Assembly: GCA_035295665.1 (NCBI GenBank)
Contig: DATGIQ010000282.1
Location: forward strand, 1-10,713
Direction: 5' to 3'
DNA: 10,713 nucleotides
From: DATGIQ01 sp035295665
GTDB taxonomy: Bacteria > Planctomycetota > Planctomycetia > Gemmatales > Gemmataceae
Every line of letters begins with the position of its first letter. Position 1 is the stretch's first letter. Position numbers and translations under genes: made by a program. This document shows positions 6,886 through 10,713 of the stretch, one piece after another. The notes under the pieces were generated by a model. That model had not been told where the DNA came from. It searched no databases and worked only from the letters and a program-made list of their open reading frames with translations.

Positions 6886-6943
6886 CCCTCGCCGGGGCGA
6901 GGGTCGGTTTGGGCACCTCGCCCATCCGAAGCCTCGGCGAGGC
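6886..6943. repeat. Three consecutive hairpins in the divergent CBS/cyclase spacer
   Basis: Three hairpins lie back to back. CCCTCGC (6886-6892) pairs with GCGAGGG (6897-6903). TCGG..TGGGC (6904-6914) pairs with GCCCA.CCGA (6920-6929), with a small internal loop. GCCTC (6931-6935) pairs with GAGGC (6939-6943). The CCTCGCC/GGCGAGG word recurs across the block. It ends 17 bases upstream of the cystathionine beta-synthase start, so in that transcript it would be a structured leader. It also looks like a REP-type dispersed repeat. It does not match the SAM riboswitch cores I know. Confidence 0.5.
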
Positions 6944-7086
6944 AATAAAGCTTTCCTCTTGCATTGTCGCTCGGCGCGGGCCAATGGGGCAAGTTAAGTC
7001 TAGAGCGCATTTGGCCGGTCCGACTGACTGAAAATCCTGGATTCCGGTGCACGCGGCAATTGCCCCGCTCCGGGTCAGGCGTTACG

Positions 7087-8112
7087 ATGAACAAGGCACA
7101 GGAAATAATCTCGGCGTCCATAGCCACAAGCGGCAAGCGAAAATCAAGAATAATGGGGCTTCCACATCAAACGGTCGCACTTCTGACGGCGGCCCAGAAG
7201 CTGGTCAAGGAGATGCCGGCCGACGCGGTACTTCTGTTGACCGAAACCAATCTGGACTGGGAGGCAGTCCGGGGTCATCTGGCCGGCTGTCGTCTGCTGG
7301 TTGCCGCCCAGGACGGAGCTCTGACGCAGAAGCTCAAGGAAGAGCACGGACTTACCGTCCTCGACATCGATCCCGGTCCGACGCCCACCCAGGAACGCAT
7401 GAGCCTGGCACTCCTGGAGGCGGTGGCCATTGAGCAACTCCATCCGGGAGCGGATGTGGTGGCCCTGTACAACGGCATCGAGGCCGCGGAGGGCAAGCCG
7501 GAACATATCGATAGTCTGAGTGTGATCCATCTGGGCGAACACCTCGAACGCCTCAGTGCCCAGGAGCTGCGCAAGCTCGATACCAAGGTCCCTTTGGAAA
7601 CGCTTCGCGCCGTAGTCGACCTTGCCGCCGAAATTGGTCGTGAAGGACGGGAGGGGAAGCCGGTCGGCACGATGTTTGTGGTCGGCGATACCCGCAAAGT
7701 CATGAGCATGGCTCGGCCGATCAATTTCAATCCGTTCCGAGGCTACAGCGCTACGGAGCGAGATATTCGCGATCGTAAGGTCCGGGAACAGATCAAGGAT
7801 ATTGCTCAGTTAGAGGGGGCAATCATCATCCGCCGTGATGGCGTGGCCGTGGCGGCTTGCATGTATTTGGACGTTCTCGCGGAAGGGATCACGCTGAGTA
7901 AAGGGCTCGGCACGCGGCACTGGGCCGCCGCCGCCATCAGCCGCAAGACCGATGCCATTGCCGTGGCCGTGAGTCAATCGTCCGGCACGGTTCGAATTTT
8001 TCAAGACGGAACCGTGGTATTGCGCGTCGAACCCCACGCCCGGCCATTGGTGTGGCGGCACTTCGAAATGGAGGCCCAGGAGGCAGACGGTTTGACCAAC
8101 CCGGTTGCCTGA
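7087..8112 (+). CDS. DacZ-like diadenylate cyclase (DisA_N / DAC domain protein)
   Basis: 341 residues. The C-terminal part (about 170-315) is a DAC domain, which joins two ATP into cyclic di-AMP. Visible blocks are F-V-V-G-D-T-R-K-V (197-205), Q-L-E-G-A-I-I-I-R-R-D-G (241-252), K-G-L-G-T-R-H-W-A-A-A-A-I-S (272-285) and T-D-A-I-A-V-A-V-S (288-296). The signature DGA reads E-G-A (243-245) and the signature RHR reads R-H-W (277-279), so activity is not assured. The N-terminal half (about 25-150) looks like an alpha/beta domain similar to the pyruvate-kinase C-terminal fold. That is the layout of archaeal DacZ rather than of DisA, CdaA or CdaS. There are no membrane helices, so the protein is probably cytosolic. 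I use the ATG at 7087; the ATG at 7153 (residue 23) is an alternative nearer the first conserved residues. A lipoprotein gene follows after 46 bases. Confidence 0.85.
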   Translation: MNKAQEIISASIATSGKRKSRIMGLPHQTVALLTAAQKLVKEMPADAVLLLTETNLDWEAVRGHLAGCRLLVAAQDGALTQKLKEEHGLTVLDIDPGPTPTQERMSLALLEAVAIEQLHPGADVVALYNGIEAAEGKPEHIDSLSVIHLGEHLERLSAQELRKLDTKVPLETLRAVVDLAAEIGREGREGKPVGTMFVVGDTRKVMSMARPINFNPFRGYSATERDIRDRKVREQIKDIAQLEGAIIIRRDGVAVAACMYLDVLAEGITLSKGLGTRHWAAAAISRKTDAIAVAVSQSSGTVRIFQDGTVVLRVEPHARPLVWRHFEMEAQEADGLTNPVA

Positions 8113-8158
8113 TCCTGCTTCGCCTTCATGGCGAACTCTTTTTCCTACAAAGGTTCCG

Positions 8159-8560
8159 ATGATGCTATCCAGCCGATACCAACGATGCTCTTTTTGGGCC
8201 ATTTCCTTGGTGCTGCTGTCCGGTTGCGGGCAGAAGTTGGATTACGAAACGTCGCTGGACCTGGATGAGGGCCAAGTCCAGTCAATCTCGGTTGATGCGC
8301 CCAAGCGGGAGCAGAAGGTGAGCGTTACGGCCACGTCGTCCAGTTCGCCGATCGATATTTATGTCGTGCTGGACAAGGATAAAGAGGCGGGGAAGCAGGC
8401 TCTTCTTGACCGCCGGAAGGTAGCGGCAGCCCTGGCCAGCCAAACCAAAACGCGGAACCCGACCCTCGAAGTGACGGTCCCGGCGAACACCGGTATCGCG
8501 ATCCTGGTAGGCGGGGCCGGGAAGAGCAGCCACGTGACCGTGAAGGTCAGCGGGCACTAA
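8159..8560 (+). CDS. Small putative lipoprotein
   Basis: 133 residues of unknown function. A basic start (R6, R9) and a hydrophobic stretch (11-20) end in the lipobox L-S-G-C (20-23), so C23 should be lipid-modified and the protein exported to a membrane surface. The mature part alternates short strands: Q-S-I-S-V (41-45), K-V-S-V-T-A (53-58), I-D-I-Y-V-V-L (65-71), T-L-E-V-T-V-P (102-108) and H-V-T-V-K-V-S-G (125-132). This suggests a small beta-sandwich, perhaps like bacterial pre-peptidase C-terminal domains. A charged helix-like segment (72-95) lies between. The ATG at 8159 has AAAGG upstream; a TTG at 8105 would overlap the cyclase stop and bury the signal peptide. It lies 46 bases after the cyclase gene and is probably co-transcribed. 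No function is inferred beyond secretion. Confidence 0.8.
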   Translation: MMLSSRYQRCSFWAISLVLLSGCGQKLDYETSLDLDEGQVQSISVDAPKREQKVSVTATSSSSPIDIYVVLDKDKEAGKQALLDRRKVAAALASQTKTRNPTLEVTVPANTGIAILVGGAGKSSHVTVKVSGH

Positions 8561-8602
8561 CGCGTCCAACCGGTGCACAGCAATCAAAGCCAAGGACTGG
8601 CC

Positions 8603-8791
8603 ATGCGTGATGACTGCCACCGAAGTAGCAAGTGGTTGCTTCAGCATCGCGGCAATTCCATTCTCCGTTTGGCTGGCATCGCTACCGTGCGGTCTTGGCG
8701 ATCACTTCAGGCAGACCTGGTGCAGCCCCGTCGATAGCCCGATGGCCTTCTGGAGGTCTGTGCAGGTGATCCGGACGAACCAGTTACGTGA
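8603..8791 (+). pseudogene. Truncated remnant of a planctomycete-type SILRLAG protein with in-frame stop
   Basis: An ATG at 8603 with AAGGA upstream opens 44 codons (MRDDCHRSSKWLLQ..., then S-I-L-R-L-A-G and W-R-S-L-Q-A-D-L-V-Q-P-R). A TAG stops it at 8735-8737. The same frame continues past the stop as P-D-G-L-L-E-V to a TGA at 8789-8791. I recall intact planctomycete proteins, which I think belong to the Rpn/PD-(D/E)XK-like group, reading S-I-L-R-L-A-G...L-Q-A-E-V-V-Q-P...L-P-D-G-L-L-E-V without a break. This looks like the first fifth or so of such a gene, inactivated by a nonsense change and cut short before the glycosyltransferase end. The family link is from memory. Alternatively it is a real 44-codon gene, though the conserved words after the stop argue against that. 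Confidence 0.5.
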
Positions 8792-8849
8792 GCGGCCGAT
8801 GACGCTCAAAGCCGGCCTGAAGAAAGCGTGCAAATTGGGCAGGCGCGCC

Positions 8850-10097
8850 TCACTCGGCCGCCGAAGCGAACACTGCATCCTTCTCGCGCCGCTTGATCTC
8901 CTGGAAGTAGTCCACGAGCTGCCCGATGCATTGCTCCTTCTCGTACCGTTCCAGGACCCGCTGGCGGGCCGCCTGGGCCAAGGGGCGATGGGCCGCCGGA
9001 TCGCGCAACACCCGGATCGCCTTCTCCGCCAGGCCGTCTACATCGTAGAAATCCGCTAGCAGCCCATGTACTCCATCCTCGATGACCTCCTGAACCGGGG
9101 CCGTCGCCGAACCTAGGATCACACATTCCGTGGCCATTGCTTCGACCATCGACCACGAAAGGACAAAGGGCGTCGTCAGATAAATGTGCAGATCGCTCAA
9201 GCTGAACAACCCCGGCAGCTCTGTTACGGGAATCATCCCGAGGAAATGGAACTTGGAAAGATCGTAATCGTCCTGAGACAAAACGTACTGCTTGAAAGTC
9301 TGATTGCCGATATGCGATATCTCATGGCCATAGTTCGTCCGCTCGCTGCCGGCGATCAGGAACTGCACATCGGGAATGGCCTGGTAGATCTTTTTGGCCA
9401 CCTTCATGAAGATGTCGAAACCCCGCGCCGATTCCAGACCGCGGGAAACATAGGTCACAATACGGGTCTCCGGGCCAAAGCTCCGGCCATGAAATTCGAA
9501 GGGCCTGCTCACCACGCGGCGTTGAAACCACTCACAGTCCACGCCGTCGAAGATGACGCGCAGTTTGTGTTGCAGCTCCCGGGGCGCTGTGCTCAGCTGG
9601 AAATGCGTCGGCGTGTAACCGGCGTCGCAGGCGTGCAAATGGAGGTACGTCAACGCATGATAGGTGGCATTGAACAGTCGTACGCCTTCTGGCGGCGGAT
9701 ATTCTTTGCGGAGGGTAAGGGCATCTGTCCAGAACGCTCCCGGGAGAATCTCGAAGTAACCGACAAATGGGCAACGATAGAGGTTGCGAAGATACAGCAT
9801 CGTGCCGAAGCTCATATGGCCGACGACCAGATCCGGCTGAAACTGCGGCGCCCCACGCAGGCCGCGATAGATCGCCGCCAAGTGGTCCAACAGCGCTTGC
9901 AGACTTCCAGGACTGTGGAAGACTTCCGGCTGCGGGCCTTCGTGCACTTTGTAGCTGATGCGCGTGAACGGGAGTTGCAAATGAGACGTGGCAATGGATG
10001 TGATAAACGTACTCTGCCAACCGAGCCGTGTCGTGAGATGATTCGCGATCTGACCAAATTGCGCGGGGAAATTCGGATGAATGAACATCACGTGCAT
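8850..10097 (-). CDS. GT4-type glycosyltransferase
   Basis: 415 residues with a GT-B fold: an N-terminal acceptor domain (about 1-180) and a C-terminal nucleotide-sugar domain (about 205-385). The start H-V-M-F-I-H-P-N-F-P-A-Q-F-G (2-15) and G-Y-F-E-I-L-P-G (113-120) are typical of a planctomycete/cyanobacterial-type GT4 subgroup. R-I-V-T-Y-V-S-R-G-L-E-S-A-R-G-F (212-227) corresponds to the donor-binding glycine/arginine loop. V-E-A-M-A-T-E-C-V-I-L-G-S (318-330) is the end of the EX7E region, with E319 as its second glutamate. The first glutamate is replaced (F311). E-V-I-E-D-G-V-H-G-L-L (337-347) completes the donor site. The sugar and acceptor are unknown. The ATG at 10095-10097 lies 12 bases after the stop of the FGGY kinase, with AAGGG overlapping that stop, so the two are probably co-transcribed. 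No signal peptide is seen. Confidence 0.88.
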   Translation of the reverse strand: MHVMFIHPNFPAQFGQIANHLTTRLGWQSTFITSIATSHLQLPFTRISYKVHEGPQPEVFHSPGSLQALLDHLAAIYRGLRGAPQFQPDLVVGHMSFGTMLYLRNLYRCPFVGYFEILPGAFWTDALTLRKEYPPPEGVRLFNATYHALTYLHLHACDAGYTPTHFQLSTAPRELQHKLRVIFDGVDCEWFQRRVVSRPFEFHGRSFGPETRIVTYVSRGLESARGFDIFMKVAKKIYQAIPDVQFLIAGSERTNYGHEISHIGNQTFKQYVLSQDDYDLSKFHFLGMIPVTELPGLFSLSDLHIYLTTPFVLSWSMVEAMATECVILGSATAPVQEVIEDGVHGLLADFYDVDGLAEKAIRVLRDPAAHRPLAQAARQRVLERYEKEQCIGQLVDYFQEIKRREKDAVFASAAE

Positions 10098-10109
10098 GGA
10101 ACGTTACCC

Positions 10110-10713
10110 TTACGACTGCAACTTCTGCTCAAATGCGCTATACCCCTGGCGATAAGCTTTCCGCCAGGCCGGATTGGGGGCAATGGGAGACTTGAACTTC
10201 ACCAGCGTGGCCACCGCATCGGCCACGGTGAAGGGAGCCTCGATGCCGCGCTCCCGCCGCAGGTGAGTCTCCAGCGCGGCCAGGGCGGTGACGGCTGCCC
10301 CCAGTGCGGGCCCTTCGTGAGACTGCAGCCGCTCTAGCGGTCGCCCTAGCACGCTGGCCAGGATCTCGCCCATGAGGGGACTTCGGGCAATTCCACCGGA
10401 AACCGTGATGCGCGTGATCTTTTGGCCAGCCGCCTCATGCTCCGACACGCCGCGGGCAATCAGGTAAGCGAGCGCTTCCAAAGCAGCGCGGAATGCCTTG
10501 CCCGGCTCGTTCGGCTCCGTGGGGAACCACTGCACCCTTGCGGCACGGACCCCCAGCGACGGCTCGGGAGCAATGAACGGCAGCACCATCGTGCCATCCG
10601 AGCCCGGTGGATACGTTCTCGCTTCCTGTTCCAAGCGCTCCCAATCCGGTCGGATGCCAACGACTCGATCGAGGAACTGGGCCCCATTGTTGTAGCAGCG
10701 CATCCACAAATAC
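10110..10713 (-). CDS. FGGY-family carbohydrate kinase, C-terminal half (xylulokinase-like)
   Basis: The frame is open from the right edge to a TAA at 10110-10112 and shows about 200 C-terminal residues; the N-terminal half is outside the window. Fragment residues 9-18 (N-G-A-Q-F-L-D-R-V) match the start of the FGGY C-terminal domain. G-T-M-V-L-P-F-I-A-P-E (40-50) is the usual substrate-loop context. S-G-G-I-A-R-S-P-L-M (105-114) is the adenosine-binding motif, and E-G-P-A-L-G-A-A-V (133-141) is the conserved block after it. The enzyme phosphorylates a sugar or polyol with ATP. The last 40 residues look like a xylulokinase tail, but gluconokinase-like relatives cannot be excluded without the N-terminal domain. 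A glycosyltransferase follows 12 bases downstream on the same strand. Confidence 0.85.
   Translation of the reverse strand, partial: YLWMRCYNNGAQFLDRVVGIRPDWERLEQEARTYPPGSDGTMVLPFIAPEPSLGVRAARVQWFPTEPNEPGKAFRAALEALAYLIARGVSEHEAAGQKITRITVSGGIARSPLMGEILASVLGRPLERLQSHEGPALGAAVTALAALETHLRRERGIEAPFTVADAVATLVKFKSPIAPNPAWRKAYRQGYSAFEQKLQS

Noticed and set aside
5417..6997. 526-codon open frame on the plus strand across cystathionine beta-synthase
   Set aside because: It is antisense to a gene with clear catalytic motifs, its translation shows no recognisable domain, and long antisense frames are common in GC-rich genes.
6869..7086. SAM- or SAH-type riboswitch ahead of cystathionine beta-synthase
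   Set aside because: The block is structured, but I could not match the conserved cores of the SAM-I or SAH classes on the minus strand.
6960..7086. Promoter of the diadenylate cyclase
   Set aside because: No -35/-10 pair with acceptable spacing stood out; the best boxes overlapped the ATG or were below half-consensus.
8607..9059. 150-codon plus-strand frame after the lipoprotein
   Set aside because: Its first part is a different frame of the pseudogene remnant and the rest is antisense to the glycosyltransferase.
9186..10337. 383-codon open frame on the plus strand across the glycosyltransferase and kinase ends
   Set aside because: It crosses two real minus-strand genes and their junction, and has no recognisable motif.

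Overview
The window looks like a chromosomal segment of a planctomycete, probably Gemmatales-like. It has high GC, small tight gene groups on both strands separated by hairpin-rich spacers, and several protein types that I recall as common in that phylum. These are a lysine 2,3-aminomutase next to a D-Ala-D-Ala-ligase-like ATP-grasp protein, an archaeal-style diadenylate cyclase, a GT4 glycosyltransferase starting with an F-I-H-P-N-F-P-A-Q-F motif, and a degraded copy of a protein type with an S-I-L-R-L-A-G motif. The taxonomic call rests on memory, not on a search.

Layout from left to right. Positions 1-2135 (minus strand) hold a radical-SAM lysine 2,3-aminomutase followed downstream by an ATP-grasp ligase that runs off the left edge. 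Positions 2136-2582 are a divergent control region. It includes a good promoter whose expected start site falls on the ATG of the next gene, implying a leaderless mRNA. Positions 2583-4136 (plus) encode an APC-family amino-acid permease. A long GC-rich hairpin (4143-4217) sits between it and the converging transsulfuration pair. That pair is cystathionine beta-synthase (5513-6868) followed by a cystathionine gamma-lyase/synthase (4247-5401), both on the minus strand, with a perfect 21-bp inverted repeat starting at the beta-synthase stop codon. A divergent spacer with three consecutive hairpins (6886-6943) leads to a plus-strand pair: a DacZ-like diadenylate cyclase (7087-8112) and a small lipoprotein (8159-8560). 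A pseudogene remnant (8603-8791) follows. The right end (minus) holds a glycosyltransferase (8850-10097) and, 12 bases upstream of it, the C-terminal half of an FGGY sugar kinase that runs off the right edge.

Functionally, three themes are visible. The first is amino-acid chemistry: lysine to beta-lysine, possibly with ligation, plus amino-acid uptake or exchange. The second is reverse transsulfuration from homocysteine to cysteine. The third is c-di-AMP signalling with a lipoprotein partner of unknown role. The least ordinary items are the aminomutase/ATP-grasp pair, the cyclase with altered active-site motifs, the leaderless permease promoter, and three dissimilar intergenic hairpin elements. 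I saw no CRISPR array, tRNA, rRNA, intact transposase or replication origin.
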